From Bacteroides sp. CAG:1060_57_27 (GTDB lineage: Bacteria; Bacteroidota; Bacteroidia; Bacteroidales; UBA932): a DNA stretch of 64,000 bases. Of this stretch, positions 45,229 to 53,894 are shown piece after piece. Each line of letters starts with the position of its first letter. Position 1 is the first letter of the stretch. The notes below the pieces were generated by a model that had not been told where the DNA came from, ran no database searches, and saw nothing but the letters and a program-made list of their open reading frames with translations. Both the position numbers and the translations under genes were made by a program. The DNA lies in contig MNQT01000012.1 of the NCBI GenBank assembly GCA_001915575.1, positions 1 through 64,000 of the forward strand. The letters run 5' to 3'.

Positions 45229-46148
45229 TGAAAGCACTGATAGCAACCCAGAAGCCCTTCGCCGCGGCAGCCGTGGCGGGCATCGAAGACATACTCCGCG
45301 AAGGCGGGCTCGAGACGGCAGTCCTCGAGAAATACGGCTCCCAGGACGAACTCGCCGAAGCTGTCAGAGACGCCGACGCGCTGATAATAAGATCCGACAA
45401 GGTCACGGCCGAAATCGTGGCCGCCGCCCCGAAGCTGAAAATCGTGGTCAGGGCCGGAGCCGGATACGACAACGTAGACCTCGAAGCCTGCAGCGCGAGA
45501 GGCATAGTCGTGATGAACACTCCCGGGCAGAACTCCAACGCCGTGGCCGAGCTTGCGATTGCGATGATGATCTACATGTCAAGGGGACAGTTCACCCCTG
45601 CGACCGGAAGCGAGATACAGGGAAAGACCCTGGGCATACAGGCTTTCGGCAACGTGGGCAGGCTCGTCGCGGCCAAGGCGTCCGCCCTCGGGATGAAGGT
45701 CTGGGCCACGGATCCCTTCCTGCCGGCGGAAAAGATAGCGGAAGCCGGAGCGGAGCCCGTCGAAAGGGCAGAAGACCTGTATTCGTCATGCGACTTCGTC
45801 AGCGTGCATATTCCCGCGACGCCGCAGACCGTAAAGTCGATAGGCTACGATCTCATCAGCAGCATGCCGAAGGGCGCCACGCTTGTCAACACGGCCAGGA
45901 AGGAGGTTATCGACGAAGACGGACTCATGAAGGCCCTGGAAGAGAGGGGCGACCTGAAGTATGCCACCGATGTGGCTCCCGGCAACATCGACGCCCTCAG
46001 GGAGAAGTTCGGCCTGCGCGTGTTCGCCACTCCCAAGAAAATGGGAGCGCAGACCGCCGAAGCCAACCTCAACGCCGGACTCGCAGCTGCACGCCAGATA
46101 GTATCGTTCTTCAAGGACGGCTGCACCAGGTTCCAGGTGAACAGGTAG
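45228..46148 (+). CDS. serA: D-3-phosphoglycerate dehydrogenase (short form)
   Basis: SerA oxidises 3-phosphoglycerate, the first step of serine synthesis. The 306 residues carry the D-2-hydroxyacid dehydrogenase pattern: VVRAGAGYDNVDLEAC, NSNAVAELAIAMM, the Rossmann strand GKTLGIQAFGNVGRL, then PATPQTVKSIGYDLIS and NTARKEVIDEDGL. It lacks the C-terminal ACT domain, so feedback by serine through ACT is not expected. I place the start at ATG 45228, fused to the serC stop (TGATG), rather than the GTG three bases earlier. Hairpin element E2 follows 84 bp downstream. Confidence 0.93.
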   Translation: MKALIATQKPFAAAAVAGIEDILREGGLETAVLEKYGSQDELAEAVRDADALIIRSDKVTAEIVAAAPKLKIVVRAGAGYDNVDLEACSARGIVVMNTPGQNSNAVAELAIAMMIYMSRGQFTPATGSEIQGKTLGIQAFGNVGRLVAAKASALGMKVWATDPFLPAEKIAEAGAEPVERAEDLYSSCDFVSVHIPATPQTVKSIGYDLISSMPKGATLVNTARKEVIDEDGLMKALEERGDLKYATDVAPGNIDALREKFGLRVFATPKKMGAQTAEANLNAGLAAARQIVSFFKDGCTRFQVNR

Positions 46149-46231
46149 GGCGGTCCGGCACATGCAGCCGCAGGATCAGGTAATTCCATCCGCCAAAGCG
46201 CCGGCTCCGATTACTGTTTTTACTATATTAT
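46149..46231. other. Short AT-rich spacer before element E2
   Basis: This is the non-coding gap between serA and hairpin E2. It ends in an AT-rich stretch (tttttactatattat). No gene or convincing terminator is seen apart from E2 itself. Confidence 0.5.
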
Positions 46232-46301
46232 ACCTCAGCATATGTCTCCAGGGAGGCGTTTACCCTTATTGATTAGCCTCCCTGGAGACATATGCTGAGG
46301 T
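46232..46301. repeat. 70 bp long-hairpin element E2 (26 bp perfect stem)
   Basis: Bases 46232-46257 and 46276-46301 are perfect inverted repeats of 26 bp around an 18-base loop, gtttacccttattgatta. It lies between convergent serA and the FKBP gene. There is no T tract on either side, though a role in termination cannot be excluded. The loop matches 15 of 18 bases of the loop of element E3 read on the other strand (gtttacccccgttgatta). The arms share TATGYCTCC but otherwise differ while remaining paired. Confidence 0.92.
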
Positions 46302-46330
46302 TATGGCAAATAATACCGAGACAGGCGGAA

Positions 46331-47116
46331 CTACTCCCCGCTCTCCGCCTCAGGAGCCTTGCCCACCTTCTCGACCTTCACATCGAAGACAAGGGCCGAA
46401 TTGGGCTTGATGACAGGATTGCCCTGGCTGCCGTAGCCGAGTTCCGAAGGCACATAGAGCTTTATGTGGCCGCCTTCTCCGACAAGGGGAAGCCCCTCCT
46501 GCCAGCCGCGGATCACATTCGACAGGGGAATGGCCACGGCGTCGTTCTCCTCGAGCGTCTGGTCGAACACGGTGCCGTCGATAAGGGTTCCGGTATAGTG
46601 GACATAGACGGTGTCGCGCAGCGTAGCCTTCACGTCGTTGCCGGGCTCGAGTATCTCATACTGGAGACCTGACTCCGTCTTCGTCACGCCTGCCCTGGAC
46701 GCGTTCTCCTCGAGGAACTTCTCGGAAGCCTCCTTGTTCACGAGAGCCTCGTAGTTGTTCTTCTTCTCGAGATAGGCGTTGAAAGCGTTGTTGATAGACT
46801 CGGGAGAATACTTGAGCTGGGAGTAGAACTCCTCCGAGCGGGGATCGCCCTCGGCCTCCATGCAGTCCTTGATTCCGCCGACGATCTTGGAGTAGTTGAG
46901 CCCGGTGAAGCCGTAAGACTTCATGAAGATACCGAAGTTCACACCCATAAGGTAGCTTACCGAGTCGACTTCTGCCTTCGAGGGGATGTAGTCCTCGGCA
47001 GTCATGGTTTCAGGGGCGGCACCTTCTGCGGCCGTTCCCTTGTCGGCAGCCGTATTGTTGCAAGCTACGGCTGCCAGGCCCGCCAACAGGGCCATAACAA
47101 CAGAATTCCTTTTCAT
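46331..47116 (-). CDS. FKBP-type peptidyl-prolyl isomerase lipoprotein
   Basis: The 261-residue product starts MKRNSVVMALLAGLAAVAC, a lipoprotein signal with lipobox Cys19. An N-terminal helical domain of the FkpA/FklB type follows (VSYLMGVNFGIFMKSYGF, NNAFNAYLEKKNNYEALV). The C-terminal FKBP domain (about residues 165-255) contains VYVHYTGTLIDGTVFDQT and LSNVIRGWQEGLPLVGEGG. It should be an envelope chaperone or isomerase. It lies 25 bp after the ROK kinase and ends the run that begins with the deoxynucleoside kinases. Confidence 0.95.
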   Translation of the reverse strand: MKRNSVVMALLAGLAAVACNNTAADKGTAAEGAAPETMTAEDYIPSKAEVDSVSYLMGVNFGIFMKSYGFTGLNYSKIVGGIKDCMEAEGDPRSEEFYSQLKYSPESINNAFNAYLEKKNNYEALVNKEASEKFLEENASRAGVTKTESGLQYEILEPGNDVKATLRDTVYVHYTGTLIDGTVFDQTLEENDAVAIPLSNVIRGWQEGLPLVGEGGHIKLYVPSELGYGSQGNPVIKPNSALVFDVKVEKVGKAPEAESGE

Positions 47117-47141
47117 TTCAGATATTTTTGGTTCATTGTCT

Positions 47142-48113
47142 TCAAGCATCTTCCCACGCGAGCGCCGCAGCCCCGAGTATCGCGGCATCGGACTCCCTGA
47201 GCGTGGAGAAAAGTAACTTTATCCTGCCCTTCCAGACCGGCAGGAGGTTGTCGTCCATAGCTGTCTTCACCGGTTCCTGCAGGAACTCCCGCGCCCTCGC
47301 GAGCCCGCCGAAAAGCACTATGGCCTCCGGAGAGCTGAAAGCCACGAAATCGGCCAGTGAGCGTCCAAGAATCGTGCCTGTATATTCGAATATACGCAGC
47401 GCCAGCGGATCGCCCTGCCTTGCGGCTTCATACACCGCCTTGGAATCCAGCGTCTGCACGCTGCGCAGCAGAGACGGTTCGGCGCTCGAGCCAAGCCACT
47501 CGCGTGCGGTCCTCGCCACTCCGGTGGCGGAACAGTATGTCTCCAGACATCCTGTCTTTCCGCAGCCGCAGGGCCGCCCTCCTTCACGGACGGCGCATGT
47601 GTGTCCAAGCTCTCCGGCAAGAGAGTCATGGCCGTAGAGCAGGCGGCCGCCTGCCACGATGCCGCTGCCTACACCGGTACCGAGGGTAATCATTATGAAA
47701 TCGTCCATGCCGGCCGCGACGCCGTACCTCCTCTCGCCGAGGGCGGCCGCGTTGGCATCGTTGGTAACCGACACAGGGATTCCTCCAAGCGAGGAAGACA
47801 GGGCGTGGACGAAATCCACACGACGGCCGGCAGCCCACTCCAGGTTGGGAGCCGAACATATCATGCCGCTGTAGTGGTTGGCGTTGGGAGCGCCAGCACC
47901 GACAGCGGCCACACCGTCTATGCCGGCTTCGGACACGGTTTCGGAAACGGCGGAAGACAGCGCGGAGATGTAGGCGCCGAAATCGGAGCCGTAGCAGTCG
48001 GAGCGGATCACCCTGCGGGCGAGTATGTCTCCTCCGGGGCCGACTATTCCTATCTTGGATGTCTGTCCGCCGACATCTATGCCGGCCACATATCTGCTTT
48101 CCGTCCCTTCCAT
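47142..48113 (-). CDS. ROK family sugar kinase (glucokinase-like)
   Basis: The 323-residue protein has the N-terminal ATP-phosphate motif VAGIDVGGQTSKIGIV, the substrate segment VTNDANAAALGERRYG, GTGVGSGIV, and the ROK zinc site GRPCGCGKTGCLETY. The EAGIDGVA and GHDSLAGELGH blocks point to a glucose/mannose-type kinase. Whether glucose is the main substrate is inferred. It lies 10 bp after the acyl-CoA synthetase and 25 bp before the FKBP gene on the same strand. A link to the glycogen genes would be metabolic rather than operonic. Confidence 0.92.
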   Translation of the reverse strand: MEGTESRYVAGIDVGGQTSKIGIVGPGGDILARRVIRSDCYGSDFGAYISALSSAVSETVSEAGIDGVAAVGAGAPNANHYSGMICSAPNLEWAAGRRVDFVHALSSSLGGIPVSVTNDANAAALGERRYGVAAGMDDFIMITLGTGVGSGIVAGGRLLYGHDSLAGELGHTCAVREGGRPCGCGKTGCLETYCSATGVARTAREWLGSSAEPSLLRSVQTLDSKAVYEAARQGDPLALRIFEYTGTILGRSLADFVAFSSPEAIVLFGGLARAREFLQEPVKTAMDDNLLPVWKGRIKLLFSTLRESDAAILGAAALAWEDA

Positions 48114-48123
48114 GTCAGCAGGC

Positions 48124-50040
48124 CTACAGCAGGGATTCCAGGTTCTTTTCGTTGAACAGCTGCCTGCCCTCCGGGGTCATCGCATAGTCAATGCGCGCGG
48201 CATAGAACTTCTCCACCTTGCCGCGGACCATTTTCATGGTCGTGTTCAGCATGCCGTTCTGCTCGGTGAAAGGCGTGTCGCCGACGATTATCGCTGTCGG
48301 GAGCCACCTGTCGGGGAAGAGTCCCGCCTTGCGTCCTCCGGGACGGTAGGCGTCGACTTCCTTCCGGATGATTTCGAGCTGGGCCTTCCTGCCCTCGAGA
48401 CTCGAAGGATCCAGGCCGGACTTCCTGACCTCCTCGGAGAGAGCGGCCTTGTTGGGGATGACCAGCACCACGGTATAGGGGCTCTGGTTGTTGTAGAGCA
48501 CCGATGCCTCGATGTACTTCGAGCCGTCGGCAAGGCTGTCCTCATATCCTTCGGGAGAATATTTCTCGCCGTCGGCCGCGATCAGCAGGCTCTTGAAGCG
48601 TCCCGTCACATACAGGAAGCGGGGATCGTCCTTACAGAGATAGCCGCGGTCGCCGGTATGCAGCCAGCCGTCGACTATGGTCTTCGCCGTAGCCTCGGGA
48701 TTCTTCCAGTAGCCGGCCATGACATTCTCTCCGCGTATCACTATCTCGCCCGTCTGTCCGGCAGGGAGGGAGTTGCCCTCCTCGTCGCATATCTTGATGT
48801 CCATAGGCTGGACGACGCGTCCGGACGAGCCGAACCTCGCATGGCCCGGGGAATTCGCGCAGATGACGGGAGTGGCCTCGGAAAGGCCGTAGCCCTGGAA
48901 AATGGGCATGCCTATGGCGCAGAAATATCTCTGCAGCTCTATGTCGAGCAGCGCGCCTCCTCCTACGAAGAACATCATGCGTCCGCCGAAGCCCTCGCGG
49001 ATCTTCGAGAACACCAGCTTGTCTATCAGGCTGTTCAGCGGCTTTCTCCACCACAACTTCCACCATGGCCGTCCTGCGTTGTAGTAGTCCCTGTTGTAGG
49101 CTATGGCGTTCCTGAGCCCGAACTCGTAGAGCTTCTCGACGAAGGCGCCGTTCTTCTTTATCGCGCTCTCGAAGTTCTTCTTGAAGTTCTTCGAAAGCGT
49201 AGGCACAGACAGCATCACGTGGGGACGCACCTCGCGTATCGCCACCGGGATATTCTTAAGCAGCGTAACCGTGCTCTTGCCGCAGGGGACGGTGGCCACG
49301 CTTCCGCCGTAGCTCATCATGACATAGAAGCCCGCGACATGCGCGAAGCAATGGTCGAGAGGCAGTATTATCAGCATTACGGAGCCTTCCGGCACGCCTA
49401 TCACGGAGCGCGCCTGCTCTACGTTGGCCGTATAGTTGCGGTGGGTGAGCAGTATGCCCTTGGGGTCGGCCGTGGTTCCGGAGGTATAGCTTATGTTGGC
49501 GTAGTCGTCGGGGCCGACGGAGGCCATTCTCTCCTCCAGCTCGCCGCAGCGGGTCTTCAGGAACTCCTCTCCCATGCGGTGCAGCTCCGAGAGAGACATC
49601 TCGGCGTCGCGCAGCTCTATATCATCCATGACGATGACTTTCTCCACCGACGGGCACCTGTCGATGACCCTGCGTATCTTGTCTATCTGGGTCTGGGACG
49701 CCACAAGGAAGCGCGAATCGGAATGGTTTATGCGGAAGGTGAGGTCGGCGTCCGACTCGAGCTTGAACGACAGCGGCACGTTCACCCCTCCGGCATACAG
49801 TATGCCGAGTTCGGAGAATATCCACTGGTTGCGCCCTTCAGAGATCAGGGCGACCTTCTCACCCTTCTTCAGGCCCATTGCCATGAAGCCGGCGGCCAGT
49901 ATGCGGCCTTCCTCGTGCGTACGCGCGAAGGATGTCTCGGTCCATTCTCCGCCCACCTTCTCCCTGAGGAAGGTATGGTCCGAATAGAGGGCGGTGTACT
50001 TCTTTACGAAATCGATGATAGTAGGTCTTGTATCTGCCAT
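48124..50040 (-). CDS. Long-chain fatty acid-CoA ligase (AMP-binding)
   Basis: The 638-residue enzyme activates fatty acids through an acyl-AMP. It shows the AMP-binding P-loop-like ISYTSGTTADPKGILLTHRNY, QGYGLSEATPVI, and GWLHTGDRGYL with the late KSLLIAADGEKYSPE lysine region. The N-terminus (IIDFVKKYTALYSDHTFLREK) is typical of Bacteroidota homologues. It lies 13 bp downstream of a deoxynucleoside kinase gene and 10 bp before the ROK kinase. Whether the substrate is exogenous or recycled fatty acid cannot be said. Confidence 0.94.
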   Translation of the reverse strand: MADTRPTIIDFVKKYTALYSDHTFLREKVGGEWTETSFARTHEEGRILAAGFMAMGLKKGEKVALISEGRNQWIFSELGILYAGGVNVPLSFKLESDADLTFRINHSDSRFLVASQTQIDKIRRVIDRCPSVEKVIVMDDIELRDAEMSLSELHRMGEEFLKTRCGELEERMASVGPDDYANISYTSGTTADPKGILLTHRNYTANVEQARSVIGVPEGSVMLIILPLDHCFAHVAGFYVMMSYGGSVATVPCGKSTVTLLKNIPVAIREVRPHVMLSVPTLSKNFKKNFESAIKKNGAFVEKLYEFGLRNAIAYNRDYYNAGRPWWKLWWRKPLNSLIDKLVFSKIREGFGGRMMFFVGGGALLDIELQRYFCAIGMPIFQGYGLSEATPVICANSPGHARFGSSGRVVQPMDIKICDEEGNSLPAGQTGEIVIRGENVMAGYWKNPEATAKTIVDGWLHTGDRGYLCKDDPRFLYVTGRFKSLLIAADGEKYSPEGYEDSLADGSKYIEASVLYNNQSPYTVVLVIPNKAALSEEVRKSGLDPSSLEGRKAQLEIIRKEVDAYRPGGRKAGLFPDRWLPTAIIVGDTPFTEQNGMLNTTMKMVRGKVEKFYAARIDYAMTPEGRQLFNEKNLESLL

Positions 50041-50053
50041 AGGTATACTGGTT

Positions 50054-50692
50054 TTAGCGTTGTTTGTCGTCCTGGGGCTGGGAGAAGAGGCCGTAGAGCT
50101 CGGCGTCTATCATGTCGGTCACCTTCTCGAAGGCGGCGGGGTCGTTGCCGAACTTGATGTTGTCGGCGTCTATTATCAGAAGCCTTCCGGGATAGTCCCT
50201 GATCCAGGCCTCGTATTTCTCGTTGAGACCTGTAAGGTAGTCGATGCGTATGCTCTTCTCGTAGTCGCGGCCGCGCCTCTGTATCTGCGCTATCAGGTTG
50301 GGAATGGACGAGCGCAGGTATATCAGCAGGTCGGGATAGCCCACGAGCGACATCATCAGGTCGAAGAGGTCGGTGTAGTTCTCGAAATCCCTGGTGCTCA
50401 TAAGCCCCATGTCGTGGAGGTTGGGGGCGAATATCCTGGCATCCTCGAATATGGTCCTGTCCTGCACCACGACGTCGTCCATTTTCGCTATCTCCACCAC
50501 ATCCTTGAACCGCTTGTTGAGGAAATATATCTGGAGGTTGAACGACCACCTGGCCATATCCTCGTAGAAATCGGCAAGATACGGGTTGAAGTCGACGGAC
50601 TCGTACTTCGGGGTCCAGCCGTAGCGGGAGACGAGCATCCTCGTCAGGGTCGTCTTTCCGCTACCTATGTTTCCGGCAATCGCTATATGCAT
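50054..50692 (-). CDS. Deoxynucleoside kinase (copy 1)
   Basis: The 212-residue kinase has P-loop GNIGSGKT (7-14), the DR motif in VVQDRTIFEDARIFA, and the LID arginines in RRGRDYEKSIRIDYL. It belongs to the dCK/dGK family that phosphorylates deoxyadenosine, deoxyguanosine or deoxycytidine in salvage. A close paralogue precedes it 43 bp upstream (50736-51350). The C-terminal tail has a QPQDDKQR extension absent from the paralogue. The pair probably arose by tandem duplication and may form a heteromer or split the substrates. Confidence 0.93.
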   Translation of the reverse strand: MHIAIAGNIGSGKTTLTRMLVSRYGWTPKYESVDFNPYLADFYEDMARWSFNLQIYFLNKRFKDVVEIAKMDDVVVQDRTIFEDARIFAPNLHDMGLMSTRDFENYTDLFDLMMSLVGYPDLLIYLRSSIPNLIAQIQRRGRDYEKSIRIDYLTGLNEKYEAWIRDYPGRLLIIDADNIKFGNDPAAFEKVTDMIDAELYGLFSQPQDDKQR

Positions 50693-50735
50693 ATCCTGAA
50701 AAGTTATAAGCCTTGCAAATTTAGAAAGATTCCGC

Positions 50736-51350
50736 TCATTTGAAAAGTCCGTACAGCTGGGCGTCTATCCTGTCGGTTATGGACTCGAAGGCGGCGGGGT
50801 CTGACTCGAAGTCGAGCCTGTCGGTGTCCACAACGAGCAGCCTGCCCTCATACGAGCCTATCCACTCGTCGTAGCGGCGGTTGAGCCCCTCGAGATACTC
50901 CAGGCTCATGCTCTGCTCGTAGCCGCGCCCGCGCTTCTGTATCCGGGCCACGAGCTGCGGCACCGAAGACTTGAGGTAGATCAGCAGGTCGGGGAGGTGC
51001 ACCAGAGACATCATCAGGTTGAAAAGCATCATGTAGGTGTCGTAGTCGCGCTGCGAGAGGTTGCCCAGCTCGTAGTTGTTGCGCACGAATATGTGCACGC
51101 CCTCAAGTATCGTCCTGTCCTGGATTATCACATTGTCCGAGCGGGATATGTCGAGCAGGTCGCGGAACCTCTGCGCAAGGAAATATGTCTCGAGGTTGTA
51201 CGACCACCTCGGGATGTCGCCGTAATAGTCCTCCAGATAGGGATTGTAGGTCACGGACTCGTACTTCGGAGTCCAGCCGTACCTTTCCGCAAGCATCCTC
51301 GTGAGCGTTGTCTTGCCGCTGCCTATATTTCCCGCGATTCCTATGTGCAT
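50736..51350 (-). CDS. Deoxynucleoside kinase (copy 2)
   Basis: The 204-residue paralogue of the neighbouring kinase shares P-loop GNIGSGKTTLTRML, the stretch RYGWTPKYESV, and DRTILEGVHIF. The LID region is KRGRGYEQSMSLEYL. Differences from copy 1 cluster in the substrate-side helices (SQRDYDTYMMLFNLMMSL against STRDFENYTDLFDLMMSL), which suggests related but distinct preferences. It is the first gene of the five-gene minus-strand run ending with the FKBP gene, and is divergent from the MBL gene. Confidence 0.93.
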   Translation of the reverse strand: MHIGIAGNIGSGKTTLTRMLAERYGWTPKYESVTYNPYLEDYYGDIPRWSYNLETYFLAQRFRDLLDISRSDNVIIQDRTILEGVHIFVRNNYELGNLSQRDYDTYMMLFNLMMSLVHLPDLLIYLKSSVPQLVARIQKRGRGYEQSMSLEYLEGLNRRYDEWIGSYEGRLLVVDTDRLDFESDPAAFESITDRIDAQLYGLFK

Positions 51351-51374
51351 AGTACGTCTTGAACTGAAATCCTA

Positions 51375-51382
51375 CAAAATTA
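51375..51382 (-). promoter_or_regulatory. -7 box of the deoxynucleoside kinase run
   Basis: TAATTTTG on the minus strand, 24 bp before the ATG at 51350. No clear -33 box at 20 bp spacing. Confidence 0.4.
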
Positions 51383-51426
51383 ACACAAGTTTTGTAATTT
51401 TACGGCCGTAACAGGAATAAATAGCC

Positions 51427-52152
51427 ATGCACGAAATACTGGACTTCACATTCAACCCTTTCCAGGAAAAGACATATACAGTCACCGCGGCGGACGGACG
51501 GTGCGCGGTGATAGACCCGGGATTCCGCGCGGGACGGGAGGCCGGCGCCTTCCTCGGAGCACTCGGATCCAGGCAGCTCGTTCCGGCGGCGATACTGCTG
51601 ACCCACGCACATTTCGACCATATCTACGGAGTCGCGCCCCTGCTGGAGAGGTTCCCCGGCATCCCGGTATATATGAATTCCGCAGACATCCCCGTACTGG
51701 AGATTCTTCCCGAGATGTGCGGCAGGTTCGGCCTGCCTGTACCGGACTGCAGTTTCAGGCATGACGAAGTGTCCGAAGGCGCTGCGATAGAAGTATACGG
51801 CCTGCGCTTCGAGCCCATAGCCACCCCGGGACACACTCCGGGAGGCATGAGCTATCTGCTGCACGACGACGGAGGGGACATGCTTTTCAGCGGAGACACG
51901 CTCTTCGCCGGGGCGATCGGACGCACCGACCTCCCCTACGGCGAATACGACGACGAGATACGCTCCATAATGGAGAAGCTCATAGTCCTCGACCCGGCCA
52001 CGGCGGTATACCCGGGGCACGGCCCCGCGACGACCATAGGCAGGGAACGCACGGGCAACCCCTTCCTCGAGCCGTTCAACGAGCCGGAAGAAGAAACCGG
52101 CCCCGATGCGGAGCCGGTAATAATCAGAGGACCCGGTCCTGCGGGCAGATAG
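51427..52152 (+). CDS. Metallo-beta-lactamase-fold hydrolase (glyoxalase II-like)
   Basis: The 241-residue protein has the dinuclear-metal motif THAHFDHIYG (His60, His62, Asp64, His65), HTPGGMSYLLHD, FSGDTLFAGAIGRTDLP with the metal-bridging Asp, and YPGHGPATTIGRER. The starting NPFQEKTYTV segment is typical of YcbL/GloB-like thioester hydrolases. The substrate is not identifiable. It is a single gene, divergent from the deoxynucleoside kinases and convergent with the SIMPL gene. Confidence 0.92.
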   Translation: MHEILDFTFNPFQEKTYTVTAADGRCAVIDPGFRAGREAGAFLGALGSRQLVPAAILLTHAHFDHIYGVAPLLERFPGIPVYMNSADIPVLEILPEMCGRFGLPVPDCSFRHDEVSEGAAIEVYGLRFEPIATPGHTPGGMSYLLHDDGGDMLFSGDTLFAGAIGRTDLPYGEYDDEIRSIMEKLIVLDPATAVYPGHGPATTIGRERTGNPFLEPFNEPEEETGPDAEPVIIRGPGPAGR

Positions 52153-52164
52153 TCCCCGGGGCGC

Positions 52165-52881
52165 TTAGTTCTTGAGATAATAGGTGACGGAAGTGACCAC
52201 CCTCACCTTCTTGATGTAGGGGGTGTTGCTGTCCCTGTCGGAAATCGTGAAAGTCCCCTGGCTGGCGGTCTTTATCTTACCCAGAGAGCTTCCGGAGTCG
52301 GTGGCGAACTTCTGCGCGGCCTCGCGGGCGTTCTTCGTGGCCTCCTCTATCATCTCGGGCTTGATGTCGTTCAGCGACTCGTAGCGGAACTCCACGGGAT
52401 TCTCCCAGTCGTTGCCGGCCGTGACTATGCCCTTGCGCAGCAGCTCCGACTGACGCGACATCAGCGCGAGCACATCGTCGACCTTGTCGGTGCATACTGT
52501 CACGATATTCGTAGCGATATAGCGGTAGGTGCGGTCGTTGTTGCCGTACTCGTTGGCGTACTTGTCGGAAATGGACGGCACCGAAACCGTGATCTCGGAG
52601 TCCTGCAGCCCTCCCGACTTGAGGAACTCCACTATCGCAGCGTTGTTGCGGTCGGTGACGGAATATATGTTCCCGAGGTCGTTGTCCATGACCTTGTAGA
52701 CCACGGGCCAGATCACCTTGTCGGCCTCGACCTCCCTTTCGCAGAGGCCCTTGACATTGACGGTACGGTCGAAGGAACGGAACTCCCTGACCGCCTTCGG
52801 AATCATAAGTCCGAGCACGATGAGGCCGAGCATTATAGCCAGGCCGCTGTAGAATTTGCCTTTATCCATGACTGACTTCAT
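52165..52881 (-). CDS. SIMPL domain (DUF541) envelope protein
   Basis: The 238-residue protein has one N-terminal hydrophobic helix (FYSGLAIMLGLIVLGLMIP), then VNVKGLCEREVEADKVIWPV and the SIMPL pattern: EFLKSGGLQDSEITVS, TDKVDDVLALM and ATKNAREAAQKFA. DUF541 proteins are oligomeric envelope or periplasmic proteins of unknown molecular role. It lies 20 bp after the nucleoside kinase gene and ends the uvrA run. An alternative start at the second Met (MDKGKFYSG) is possible. Confidence 0.9.
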   Translation of the reverse strand: MKSVMDKGKFYSGLAIMLGLIVLGLMIPKAVREFRSFDRTVNVKGLCEREVEADKVIWPVVYKVMDNDLGNIYSVTDRNNAAIVEFLKSGGLQDSEITVSVPSISDKYANEYGNNDRTYRYIATNIVTVCTDKVDDVLALMSRQSELLRKGIVTAGNDWENPVEFRYESLNDIKPEMIEEATKNAREAAQKFATDSGSSLGKIKTASQGTFTISDRDSNTPYIKKVRVVTSVTYYLKN

Positions 52882-52901
52882 TTAAGGGTTGGACATTCTC
52901 G

Positions 52902-53894
52902 TCAGAGCGTCTGTCCGCCGATGAACTCCCTCATTATCGAGGTAGGCGGTATGGCCGCTATCTCCGAAGGCTTCAGGCACACGACCTTTTCCATGAACCT
53001 GAGCAGTTCCTGGGCCTTGGAGTACGCGGGCGAGGAGACGCTTATGCCGCAGAGCAGAGGCTCCGCGTAATATTTCAGCAAGGGGATGTCGTACAGCGTC
53101 GACGAGTTGAACACTATGTCGGCATTCTCCTCGAAGGGGAAGATGTTCTTGTTCTCCCCCCTGCGCACGGACGGCCAGCGGAGTATGTTCTCCTCGGGAG
53201 ATATGCCCCTCGTGCGGTTGTCGCGCACTATCCTGCGCAGCAGGCGCTTGTCGGTGGTGGAACTGTGGTACTTCCTGCCCTCGGGAAGGGACGACAGGGC
53301 CGAGATATATACGCGGAATATGTGCTTCTGGTCGAGGTCGGGCGTAAGCGCGGGGTTGAGCGCGTGTATGCCCTCCATGAAAAGGATGTCGTTGGGCGCG
53401 AGCTTCATCACCACGCCCGAGCTCTCGCGGCAGCCCTTGACGAAGTTGAACTTCGGAATCTCCACCTCCCCGCCCGAGAGCAGGGTCGACAGCTGCTCGC
53501 CGAGCAGCTTTATGTCCATGGCCTCCAGGGCCTCGAAGTCGTAGTTGCCGTCCTTGTCGCGCGGGGTCTGCTCCCTGTCCACGAAATAGTTGTCGAGCTC
53601 TATCACCCTCGGGTTGAGGCCGAGCACGCGGGCCTGCTGGGCTATGCGCAGCGAGGAGCTCGTCTTGCCGCTCGAAGACGGCCCGGACATCATCACTATG
53701 CGCCTGGTCTTGCGGTTCCATGATATCTGGTCCGCCACCTCGGCATACTTCCTCTCCTGTCGGGCTTCCGACAGGTTGATAAGTTCGATGCCCTCGCCTG
53801 CCTGGAGGGCGTCGTTGACCTTGTCGAGGCTGTCCAGCCCTATGGCGCGGCACCAGTTCGTATATTCCTGCCTTGCCGCCTGAATCTTTGTCAT
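52902..53894 (-). CDS. Nucleoside (uridine-type) kinase lacking the N-terminal TGS region
   Basis: The 330-residue protein shows the uridine/phosphoribulokinase P-loop GPSSSGKTS (71-79), IELDNYFVDREQTPRDKDG, YDFEALEAMDI, FMEGIHALNP and RRGENKNIFPFEENAD. Homologues I recall from Bacteroidota are about 550 residues, with TGS and ThrRS second-additional-like domains before the kinase. Here the chain starts only about 70 residues before the P-loop, at an ATG overlapping the uvrA stop (TCAT on the + strand). The frame runs on upstream, but only inside uvrA and without TGS-like sequence. The gene therefore seems shortened rather than frameshifted. Confidence 0.88.
   Translation of the reverse strand: MTKIQAARQEYTNWCRAIGLDSLDKVNDALQAGEGIELINLSEARQERKYAEVADQISWNRKTRRIVMMSGPSSSGKTSSSLRIAQQARVLGLNPRVIELDNYFVDREQTPRDKDGNYDFEALEAMDIKLLGEQLSTLLSGGEVEIPKFNFVKGCRESSGVVMKLAPNDILFMEGIHALNPALTPDLDQKHIFRVYISALSSLPEGRKYHSSTTDKRLLRRIVRDNRTRGISPEENILRWPSVRRGENKNIFPFEENADIVFNSSTLYDIPLLKYYAEPLLCGISVSSPAYSKAQELLRFMEKVVCLKPSEIAAIPPTSIMREFIGGQTL

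Noticed and set aside
46232..46301. E2 as a plain bidirectional terminator
   Set aside because: Position between convergent genes would fit, but there is no T tract, the stem is far longer than needed, and a related hairpin (E3) lies between divergent genes.
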